In this document: one piece after another, positions 1-5,806 of the stretch
Layout of the letters: every line of letters starts with the position of its first letter
How positions within the stretch are numbered: the stretch's first letter is position 1
DNA from: Candidatus Latescibacterota bacterium
GTDB taxonomy: Bacteria > Latescibacterota > 4484-107
NCBI GenBank assembly: GCA_030613045.1
Contig: JAUWMS010000185.1
Location: 1 to 5,952, forward strand
Direction: 5' to 3'
Length of the DNA: 5,952 nucleotides
Position numbers and translations under genes: made by a program
The notes under the pieces: generated by a model
Database searches by the model: none
What the model was told of the DNA's origin: nothing
The model's input: the letters and a program-made list of their open reading frames with translations, nothing else

Positions 1-149
1 AGGCGACACATTTCCTGTCCCAGCATGTTATATACCATCAAGGTGCATCGGGCCTCGACGGCGCCCTCGGGTAAAACTTCTTTGGGCACAGTGTACGTGA
101 TCGAGGTCCGGTTGTTGAAGGGATTGGGGAAGTTCTGCAGCCAAACCAC
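1..149 (-). other. C-terminal sorting domain (T9SS type A / FlgD-like Ig fold), partial
   Basis: From about residue 1464 the protein reads VVWLQNFPNPFNNRTSITYT and, after a short spacer, TLMVYNMLGQEMCR. This fits the family pattern QNYPNPFN-x-T-x-I-x-Y-x-(L/V)P ... (I/V)YN-x-LGQ-x-V seen at the end of proteins exported by the type IX system and in related FlgD-like tails of many uncultured phyla. The window ends just after the LGQ segment, so the usual closing strands (W-x-G-x-D ... G-x-Y-x-Y) are not visible. Whether a T9SS apparatus exists in this genome cannot be judged here. Confidence 0.88.
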
Positions 150-3100
150 TTCCGCTTCCGCCGCCTTCGATGTACGGGAGGACTCCGGCTCGGCTTCAAA
201 CAGATCGCCTTCAATCACCAGCGTCATCGAGCGCCGATGCGCGTCTCCGTTGAATACAAAGGAATACGAATCCACCTCGCTCAAATCCACCCGCTCCGCG
301 CGCTCCGGATCCACCAGCACCACGCGCAGTCCCTCCGGAACGCCCGCCACGCCTTCGAACGTCAAGGTCGCCGCGTGCACCGCGGGGTCCGTCGCCGCCA
401 CCACAAAATCCCACGTCAGGGCCTCGCCCTCGTAAGGCCGGAAGTCTCCCGCAAGGTTCCCCGGATGTTCGTCCCAATCGGGGTGCGCAAAATACAGCTC
501 GAGAGACGGCCCCAACCAAGGCGGCTCCGTCAAATCGCTCCGATCCCAGCCTTCCAGGGCCTCCCCGGAGATCCCGATAAAATTGTCCGGATCGCCGAGG
601 TGTTCCACTTCCCCACCGTCGTCATCGGCCCGCACGGACACCCGCATCGTCCAACGGAGATCGCCACCAATCTCATCTTCCGACAGGGAGAATTCGTCCC
701 CCTCTCTGCTTTCTTCGGGAGGCACACTCAACATCACGGGAGACGCTCCCCGATTCCGGATCCAATACCCCTTCCACGGCTCCAACACCACCGTCCCATA
801 ATGGTCACTCTGAGGAAAGCCGGGCAACCGATTCGTCCCATCGAACGCCCACGGGCCTTCCAAGTCGGGATGTCCGCTCGCCTCCATAATGGACGCCCAG
901 CTTACCGGAAACGCAAAGGGCGCGCCCACCTGATTCCAGCCCGGATGGAGGAGCGCCTCGTAGGTACGGTCGCTCCGCACCGAGCGTCCTTCCCCCGATG
1001 CAATCCCTTCCAGGGGTTCGTTGACCATCAAGTAGAACGCCTGTCCGGGTCGTGCGCTCATCAGGTCGGGATATTCGTCGTACCCGCCGCGCTCGTTGCG
1101 GCGCAGCACCCGCCATCGCTCCGGATCGTACGGCCCCAGCGCGTCCTCCAAAAATCCGAGCGCCCGATCCGCCTCCGACACAAACGGCAGCGAAAACATG
1201 CGATAGCCCACCGGAGGGAACTCGACAGGGACCATCTCCCCGGAGATTCGCACTTCTTCGTGCGCCCATCCGGTATCGGGAAACACCGTCTTATTCCGGC
1301 CGTCCGAGGCGCGGATGCGCATCCTCAGCCCCCGCATCCCGATGGCCGATCCCGGCACACCGCCCTTGTACCATCCATCTTCCTCCACCATTTTTAGACT
1401 ATCGTACGAAGCCGCTCCTCCCATCCCGTAGAGAAGCCATACCGAAAGCGAGTCCCCGGGACCTTCGTCGCGCACCTCCACCGCGATTTCTCCATCCATC
1501 CCGGAGTCAAAAGGCCCCATCTTTATTCCCCCGATTTGCGGAGCCGTGGTATCTCCCAGCACGGAAAAGAAAAATTCCTCCCGCAACGCATTCGCCGTGC
1601 CCGCCAAATCTGTTGCGACGATCTCCACGTAAATCGTATCCCTAAGCGCCCACGGAACCACCGGCTCATACCCAACGAGCACATCCGCGCTGTCGTCCTC
1701 CGAAATCACCACCTCCGAAGCATCCAGTTCCACGCCATTGATTGCCAGTCGAACCGAGGACCGATCCACGCCGGCCCCGTCGTCCCGAATGCGCAGACGG
1801 ATCAACGCTTCCAGCGAGACCTCCACCTCGTCCCGAGCCGGCTCCATCTCCACGAGATAGGGCGGCTCCTCCTCCGAATAGGATCCAAACGCCATTAGAA
1901 TTTCGGATTTCGGATTTCGGATTTCGGATTGAAAAACGTGCAATCCGCAATCGAAACGGCTTTCTCTGCGCCACGTGCTCTCCCCATCCAACACAAACAA
2001 CCACAGGTGCGCTGGGATAACCTCTTCTTCTTCCGTGGGCAGAGAAACCCGCACCATCCATGTCTGTTCCTCGCCGCCAACAATCATGCTATCGCCCGCA
2101 ATGGCCCATACGTCGCCCCAAGCTACAATGCCCTCCGGCAGTTCCGGCGCGCCTTCCACCGTTCCAAGATGGATCCATCCATCCCGGCCGGGAATTCCAC
2201 GAAGGCTCACTGAATCCCCTGATACTCCCTCCGCCATAAGACTGTCCGCCTCGAAGGCCACCATCGAATCGGAAGCCAAGGGATGGAAGTGCCACATCTC
2301 GATGGAGAAGCCATACTCCTCCTCGAAACGATTGCCACTCCAATCCTGCGCCGAGCCCGTAACCCACACCTCCGCCCCGAGGTCAAAGCCCCCTTCGGGC
2401 CGCACCGTCACCGCAATCGCCGAATCGTTCCCCACAATCTCCATTTCGAGCTGTTCCGCCGCATACTCCGCCCCGTTCACGACGACGAGCAAACGCGTCG
2501 CGTCCAGTCCGATTCCCTCATCGCTGACCTCGAAAACAATCGGCGCGTCCATGGACACCCACACGGCTCCCGGAGCAGGCCGAAAGCTTCCCTTCACCAA
2601 GCGCGGAGCCACGTCGTCCAACGGCTGCACCGGCCCTGTCAGGTCTCCCAAACCGCCCTCGTTCCCACACGAATCTACCGCCGTTACGCCATAGAGATAC
2701 GCGCCCTCCAGTGTGGAAGTCGTGTCGAAAAACGAGGTCTCCCCGGTTTCTCCGAGCACCGTCATCGCGCCATCGCCGCTCACATCGGCCCGATACACCC
2801 GGTAGCCCACCGCATCCGGCGCGGAAGAAACCGGCCACATCACAAACAACGCCCCACGCTCGTCGCCCGCCACATCCATCACCTGAACGTCCTCCACCTT
2901 CGGAGGCGGCAACGTATCCCTCGGGATCGCCACGAATACGGAAAATAGTGCAAACGGACCCCAATTCCCCGAGGCGTCCATCCCATGCACGTATAACTGA
3001 TAGGGCTCGCACCGTTCCCGAGCGGGAAAAAACAACGTGCTTTCAATCTTCTCCTCCGGCCCGTCGAGCCAGCCGTCCTTCGCCTCGAACGATATGCCTG

Positions 3101-4538
3101 TCCCAAAATCCCCGGACGAATCGAACAAGGCCTCCACCGCCGTGATCGGAGATCCGCCCCGCCCGCTGTCCGACAGGGCCGCCCACACATATACGCCTTC
3201 CCCGGCCATCACCGTATCCGGTGTCACCTGAATCTCCGACACCAACGGCCCCAACGTGTCCGGCGGCAGCGTAATCCCGGTCGCGGGCTCCGACCACAGA
3301 CTCTCGTTTCCGAAGCCATCCACAGCGGATACTTGATAGATGTAGGATACGTCCGCCGCAGCCGTGGTATCTATAAACACTTCGGTGAGTGGTGAGTGGT
3401 GAGTGGTGAGTGATGACGGGGACTCGAACGTCTCCGACACATTGCGATAGATGCAAATCCGGGCCACGTCGAGATCCGGGGGAGCGATCCAGGTAAGCCG
3501 GTTCTGTCCGATCTCCGGAGTGACCGTGAGGCCGGTTGGAGGCATCGGAGCTTCGGTATCCGGCTTTCGCAAATGGTACCGAACCGAGGGATCGTTCGCT
3601 CGATCCGTCACCCACACCTCGGCGAGGGGGATCAGTAATTCCGCGCCGATCCGCGCTTCGTCCGTGAGCGTCTTGATCCGGAGGTCCTCTGAGGGCGTGA
3701 TTGGTGAGTGGTGAGTGGTGAGTGGCGATTCGGCTTCCTCAAGCTCGCGCCAGTCTTCGCCGTCCTCGGACGCTATGATCACGCTCGCCTCGCCTTGCAC
3801 CGCCTGCATCGAGATGCGCCAGCGGACGCCCGCTCCGTTGGATGCGATGTACCGCTCCGCAAAGATCGAATCGGACGCCGAATAGGTCATCCCGAAATAG
3901 AGCGCGATCCCGCCCGTGTTTGCATCCACAGCGGCGGTTGTCAAAATGGGTGATAACTCTGAACCGGAGAACGGGGCGGTTTCTTCCCTTAAATCAACCT
4001 CCGTAAAACGGGAAACGGGAAACGGGAACTGAAAATCGTACTCCGTGGACAGCCCATCCAAGACGCACTCCGTCGGCTCCAGGGCGACTTCCACCTCCTC
4101 GGCGACCCACACCGCGATCTCGTCCGAGCGCTCTTTCTCCTTCATCAGCGTATCTACCCCTGAGATGTGGTAATAATAGACGTGCCCCGGAGCCACCGCC
4201 TCATCCACGTAAAACGGGTCTGAAAACACGCCGAGCGCACGCGTCGAATCCGCCGAAACGTCCCGATAGACCACGTACCCGGCCGGATCGAAATTTTCCT
4301 CCATGGTCCACGTCAACGTCACCGCGCGCCCGTCGCACACGCCCGAAAGCGCGATGCCCGGAGTTAGGGAGTCTTCCTCCGTGCGCGCGAGACTATCCGA
4401 AGAAGCATGCTCGTCCGCCGACAGGGACGAAACGCCGAAAGACAAAAGATAAAGGATAAAAGATAAAAGATAAAAGAATCCTCCCCCACCCTTTGTCTTC
4501 TGACGCGCTGTTTTTATCTTGTATTTTTTTCTGGACAT
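1..4538 (-). CDS. Giant exported multi-domain FN3/Ig-like protein with T9SS/FlgD-like C-terminal tail; 3' end cut by window edge
   Basis: One frame stays open from ATG 4538 to base 1 (1512 codons, no stop); the end lies outside, probably by only a few dozen codons. A signal peptide (about 1-41) is followed by beta-sandwich modules: FN3-like at about 58-148, 329-425 and 541-640 (motifs AGYVVYRDVS, VGYRVYRADVSGDG, YQVSAVDGFGNES), Ig-like at about 428-537, two related Ig-like units at 643-745 and 892-995, and another at about 996-1100. Residues 1106-1275 form a module with GYRMFSLPF, WNQVGAPFAFPVSW and PWKGYWIRN, then a sandwich at about 1290-1445, then the sorting tail from 1464. Residues 155-325 and 746-870 are unassigned. 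No catalytic motif was seen, so a structural or adhesive surface role is inferred. ATG 4538 is preferred: a weak GGGTGGG lies 7 nt upstream and an in-frame TGA at 4572-4574 limits extension; GTG 4550 is the only other nearby candidate. Five heptanucleotide repeat arrays interrupt the gene. Confidence 0.93.
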   Translation of the reverse strand, partial: MSRKKYKIKTARQKTKGGGGFFYLLSFILYLLSFGVSSLSADEHASSDSLARTEEDSLTPGIALSGVCDGRAVTLTWTMEENFDPAGYVVYRDVSADSTRALGVFSDPFYVDEAVAPGHVYYYHISGVDTLMKEKERSDEIAVWVAEEVEVALEPTECVLDGLSTEYDFQFPFPVSRFTEVDLREETAPFSGSELSPILTTAAVDANTGGIALYFGMTYSASDSIFAERYIASNGAGVRWRISMQAVQGEASVIIASEDGEDWRELEEAESPLTTHHSPITPSEDLRIKTLTDEARIGAELLIPLAEVWVTDRANDPSVRYHLRKPDTEAPMPPTGLTVTPEIGQNRLTWIAPPDLDVARICIYRNVSETFESPSSLTTHHSPLTEVFIDTTAAADVSYIYQVSAVDGFGNESLWSEPATGITLPPDTLGPLVSEIQVTPDTVMAGEGVYVWAALSDSGRGGSPITAVEALFDSSGDFGTGISFEAKDGWLDGPEEKIESTLFFPARERCEPYQLYVHGMDASGNWGPFALFSVFVAIPRDTLPPPKVEDVQVMDVAGDERGALFVMWPVSSAPDAVGYRVYRADVSGDGAMTVLGETGETSFFDTTSTLEGAYLYGVTAVDSCGNEGGLGDLTGPVQPLDDVAPRLVKGSFRPAPGAVWVSMDAPIVFEVSDEGIGLDATRLLVVVNGAEYAAEQLEMEIVGNDSAIAVTVRPEGGFDLGAEVWVTGSAQDWSGNRFEEEYGFSIEMWHFHPLASDSMVAFEADSLMAEGVSGDSVSLRGIPGRDGWIHLGTVEGAPELPEGIVAWGDVWAIAGDSMIVGGEEQTWMVRVSLPTEEEEVIPAHLWLFVLDGESTWRRESRFDCGLHVFQSEIRNPKSEILMAFGSYSEEEPPYLVEMEPARDEVEVSLEALIRLRIRDDGAGVDRSSVRLAINGVELDASEVVISEDDSADVLVGYEPVVPWALRDTIYVEIVATDLAGTANALREEFFFSVLGDTTAPQIGGIKMGPFDSGMDGEIAVEVRDEGPGDSLSVWLLYGMGGAASYDSLKMVEEDGWYKGGVPGSAIGMRGLRMRIRASDGRNKTVFPDTGWAHEEVRISGEMVPVEFPPVGYRMFSLPFVSEADRALGFLEDALGPYDPERWRVLRRNERGGYDEYPDLMSARPGQAFYLMVNEPLEGIASGEGRSVRSDRTYEALLHPGWNQVGAPFAFPVSWASIMEASGHPDLEGPWAFDGTNRLPGFPQSDHYGTVVLEPWKGYWIRNRGASPVMLSVPPEESREGDEFSLSEDEIGGDLRWTMRVSVRADDDGGEVEHLGDPDNFIGISGEALEGWDRSDLTEPPWLGPSLELYFAHPDWDEHPGNLAGDFRPYEGEALTWDFVVAATDPAVHAATLTFEGVAGVPEGLRVVLVDPERAERVDLSEVDSYSFVFNGDAHRRSMTLVIEGDLFEAEPESSRTSKAAEAEVVWLQNFPNPFNNRTSITYTVPKEVLPEGAVEARCTLMVYNMLGQEMCR
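1900..1927 (-). repeat. ATTTCGG heptamer array (4 perfect copies) in the large gene
   Basis: Four exact units run from 1900 to 1927. The sense strand encodes QSEIRNPKSEI at residues 870-880, at the boundary before the Ig-like unit that starts near 892. Two copies of the same unit in the other orientation are at 4576-4589. Confidence 0.95.
3384..3411 (-). repeat. GGTGAGT heptamer array (4 perfect copies) in an FN3-like module
   Basis: Four exact units run from 3384 to 3411. The sense strand encodes SSLTTHHSPLT at residues 375-385, between ICIYRNVSETF and VFIDTT of the second FN3-like module. FN3 domains have a loop there, so the insertion is probably tolerated by the fold. Confidence 0.95.
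3703..3723 (-). repeat. GGTGAGT heptamer array (3 perfect copies plus a degenerate fourth) in the large gene
   Basis: Exact units lie at 3703-3709, 3710-3716 and 3717-3723, followed by GGCGATT at 3724-3730. The sense strand encodes SPLTTHHSPIT at residues 271-281, in an otherwise acidic stretch (EDWRELEEAE). The same unit recurs at 3384-3411 and, inverted, at 4627-4649. Confidence 0.95.
4006..4026 (-). repeat. AAACGGG heptamer array (3 perfect copies) in the large gene
   Basis: Three exact units occupy 4006-4012, 4013-4019 and 4020-4026. Sense-strand translation gives FPFPVSRF at residues 171-178, in the unassigned stretch after the first FN3-like module. Confidence 0.95.
4416..4538 (-). other. 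Sec-type signal peptide of the large exported protein
   Basis: Residues 1-41 have the three signal-peptide parts: a long basic n-region (MSRKKYKIKTARQKTK), a glycine run, a hydrophobic core of about 15 residues (FFYLLSFILYLLSFG) and a small-residue cleavage region (SSLSA before DEHASS). Cleavage after residue 40 or 41 is the likely choice, and there is no lipobox cysteine. The core is encoded almost entirely by the AAAAGAT-type heptamer array at 4444-4477, so its length and frame depend on repeat number. Confidence 0.82.
4444..4477 (-). repeat. AAAAGAT heptamer array (4 copies, one with a mismatch) in the signal peptide
   Basis: Units on the plus strand lie at 4444-4450, 4451-4457 (AAAGGAT), 4458-4464 and 4465-4471, with a partial copy after. 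In the sense strand the unit is ATCTTTT, whose translation cycles through I-F-Y-L-L-S-F, forming residues 21-32 of the signal peptide core. The array is much more AT-rich than the surrounding gene. Confidence 0.95.
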
Positions 4539-4575
4539 TGCTCGGCCCACCCGGTTTTGATTTTCGGGTTTTCAA

Positions 4576-4589
4576 TCCGAAATCCGAAA
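4576..4589 (+). repeat. TCCGAAA tandem pair (ATTTCGG type, inverted) in the junction
   Basis: Two exact units lie at 4576-4582 and 4583-4589, the reverse complement of the unit at 1900-1927. Alone a pair would mean little; the match to the four-copy array in the next gene makes it notable. Confidence 0.75.
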
Positions 4590-4619
4590 TGGCATCATGT
4601 TTCACGGAGCACCAAATTT

Positions 4620-4649
4620 AATCACCACTCACCACTCACCAAACTCACC
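4620..4649 (+). repeat. ACTCACC (= GGTGAGT inverted) array next to the asd stop
   Basis: On the plus strand ACTCACC occurs at 4627-4633, 4634-4640 and, after a 2-nt gap, 4643-4649, with a degenerate AATCACC at 4620-4626. The array ends 2 nt before the asd TAA (4652-4654). Its orientation is opposite to the two copies of this array inside the large gene. Confidence 0.93.
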
Positions 4650-4651
4650 AA

Positions 4652-5674
4652 TTACCCGCCTACCAGTCCCATCTCAATCATCTTCTCCGCGTTCTGAATC
4701 GCATTGAGCGCGGCGCCCTTTCGGATGTTGTCGCTGACCACGAAGAGATCGAGCGCGTTTTTCGCGGATGCGTCCTCCCGGATGCGTCCCACGTACACCG
4801 GGTCCTTCCCCGAAGCGTCGAGCGGCATGGGATACACGCCTCGAGCCGGATCGTCCACGACCTCGATCCCCGGCGCATCCCGGAGAATCTCCCGCGCCTC
4901 GTCCGCGGTCAATTTTCGCTCGAACTGCACATTGATCGCCTCCGCGTGCCCGTTGAACACCGGAACCCGCACGCACGTGGCGCTAACCGCCAGATCCGGC
5001 AGATCAAAAATTTTCCGGGGCTCCTTGATCATCTTGATCTCTTCGCCGTAATATCCAGGAAACTCCTCCTTCAGGCCGCTGATCTGAGGGATCACGTTAA
5101 ATGCAATCTGGTGGGGATATACCGTGCCTTCGATTTTTTGACCCGCGACGTGCGCCTCCACCTGTTTCTGAAGCTCCACGATGGCGCCTCTTCCCGTGCC
5201 CGACACGGCCTGATACGTAGCCACCACCACGCGCTTGAGCGTCGCCTCCCGATGCAGGGGAGCCAGGGCCACCACCATCTGAATCGTGCTGCAATTCGGA
5301 TTCGCCACAAACCCGTTGGCGTTTCTTAGATGCTGGGCGTTCACCTCCGGCACCACGAGCGGAACCCGTGGATCCATCCGAAAATCGTCCCCGTTGTCAA
5401 TCACCACCGCGCCGCGTTGGACCGCCTCCCATCCCCATTGCTGGGACGCCCCCTTCGCGCCTTCCGTGCCCGCGAAAAAAGCCACGTCCACCCCATCGAA
5501 TCCCTCCGCCGTGGTCGGCTGCACCTGATATACCTCGCCCGCAATCTCCTCGGCCCGCGCCCGCCGCGCCAGCACCCGAATTTCCCTCGCCGGAAACTTG
5601 CGCTCCCGAAGCACCCGAAGCATCTCCGTGCCCACAGCGCCGATTCCAACCACAGCTACGACGTATTCCCTCAT
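4652..5674 (-). CDS. asd: Aspartate-semialdehyde dehydrogenase
   Basis: Asd is the cytoplasmic NADPH-dependent enzyme that reduces aspartyl-4-phosphate to aspartate-4-semialdehyde, the branch point to lysine/diaminopimelate, threonine and methionine. The 340 residues match the family length. An N-terminal Rossmann motif GIGAVG (10-15) is followed by ML..L..R.FP; the nucleophile is Cys128 in ANPNCST; Gln155 sits in YQAVSGTGRGA; RVPVFNGH (236-243) supplies the substrate-binding Arg236 and acid-base His243; the C-terminus has VVSDNIRKGAALNAIQNAE. ATG 5674 is chosen because AAGGAG lies 9 nt upstream; an in-frame TTG at 5680 would be only 3 nt from it. The gene has its own sigma-70 promoter just after a terminator. 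The coenzyme loop reads GIGAVG rather than the usual GATGAVG, and FAGTEGAKGAS replaces the common SAGG-x-VS, suggesting a divergent subfamily with all catalytic residues kept. The stop codon abuts a heptamer repeat array. Confidence 0.97.
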   Translation of the reverse strand: MREYVVAVVGIGAVGTEMLRVLRERKFPAREIRVLARRARAEEIAGEVYQVQPTTAEGFDGVDVAFFAGTEGAKGASQQWGWEAVQRGAVVIDNGDDFRMDPRVPLVVPEVNAQHLRNANGFVANPNCSTIQMVVALAPLHREATLKRVVVATYQAVSGTGRGAIVELQKQVEAHVAGQKIEGTVYPHQIAFNVIPQISGLKEEFPGYYGEEIKMIKEPRKIFDLPDLAVSATCVRVPVFNGHAEAINVQFERKLTADEAREILRDAPGIEVVDDPARGVYPMPLDASGKDPVYVGRIREDASAKNALDLFVVSDNIRKGAALNAIQNAEKMIEMGLVGG

Positions 5675-5683
5675 CCTCAACTT

Positions 5684-5689
5684 CTCCTT
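5684..5689 (-). promoter_or_regulatory. Shine-Dalgarno that sets the asd start
   Basis: AAGGAG on the minus strand lies 9 nt before ATG 5674 and only 3 nt before the in-frame TTG 5680, so the ATG is the better start. A second, weaker AAAGGA sits just upstream. Confidence 0.85.
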
Positions 5690-5733
5690 TCCTTTTGCAT
5701 GAATTCAACCGATCTTCGCCAATGTAGATTGTC

Positions 5734-5762
5734 AATATACCATCCAATTCGTCCGCTGTCAA
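5734..5762 (-). promoter_or_regulatory. Sigma-70 promoter of asd
   Basis: On the minus strand a perfect -35 TTGACA (5757-5762) is separated by exactly 17 nt from a -10 TATATT (5734-5739), one mismatch from TATAAT. Transcription should start near 5726-5728, giving an untranslated leader of about 50 nt before ATG 5674. That leader is too short to hold a lysine riboswitch or T-box. Confidence 0.88.
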
Positions 5763-5763
5763 T

Positions 5764-5806
5764 AAAAAAAACCGCCCATGTCAAAAAAATGACTCAGGCG
5801 GTTTTT
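5764..5806 (-). terminator. Intrinsic terminator upstream of asd, probably bidirectional
   Basis: A 10-bp perfect inverted repeat pairs AAAAACCGCC (5767-5776) with GGCGGTTTTT (5797-5806). Inside, GTCA and TGAC add a 4-bp inner stem around a six-base A/T loop. Read on the minus strand, the stem runs into eight T's (5771-5764); on the plus strand there are five. It most likely ends a minus-strand transcript entering from the right, or a plus-strand one, and insulates asd. It precedes the promoter, so it is not an attenuator of asd. Confidence 0.88.

Larger units (their letters stand above)
4539..4651. other. Junction between asd and the large gene, rich in repeats
   Basis: These 113 bp hold a GGTGAGT-type array next to the asd stop (4620-4649), two TCCGAAA copies (4576-4589) and the weak GGGTGGG ribosome site of the next gene (4546-4552). 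An imperfect stem (4559-4567 with 4577-4584, one bulge) could form in the RNA, but no T-run follows it. I see no convincing promoter, so read-through from asd is plausible. Confidence 0.6.

Noticed and set aside
237..1397. Plus-strand open frame of 386 codons
   Set aside because: Arg/His/Pro-rich antisense product with no family motifs, opposite an in-frame coding strand whose protein has clear FN3/Ig-like modules and a sorting tail; typical of high-GC shadow frames.
1975..2694. Plus-strand open frame of 239 codons and the other plus-strand frames of 60-220 codons across 25-3953
   Set aside because: Low-complexity Ser/Pro/Arg-rich translations, mutually overlapping, with no ribosome sites or motifs, all antisense to the large gene.
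3384..3723. CRISPR-like array from the two GGTGAGT blocks
   Set aside because: Units are 7 bp and directly adjacent without spacers, and they lie in a coding frame.
1..4538. Possibility that the region is a decayed pseudogene, given many short open frames on both strands
   Set aside because: A single minus-strand frame runs without stop or frameshift from 4538 to the edge, with the codon register confirmed at the signal peptide, at residues 271 and 880, and at the LGQ tail.
4559..4584. Intrinsic terminator after asd
   Set aside because: The stem is imperfect, AT-rich and has no T-run in the direction of transcription.
4393..4605. Minus-strand 70-codon frame starting in the junction and overlapping the large gene's start
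   Set aside because: It reads through the ATCTTTT repeat in another frame, so its hydrophobic part is the same cyclic peptide; no Shine-Dalgarno, and the frame at 4538 continues into real domains.
5681..5733. Lysine riboswitch or T-box in the asd leader
   Set aside because: The predicted leader is about 50 nt, too short for either, and shows no conserved elements.
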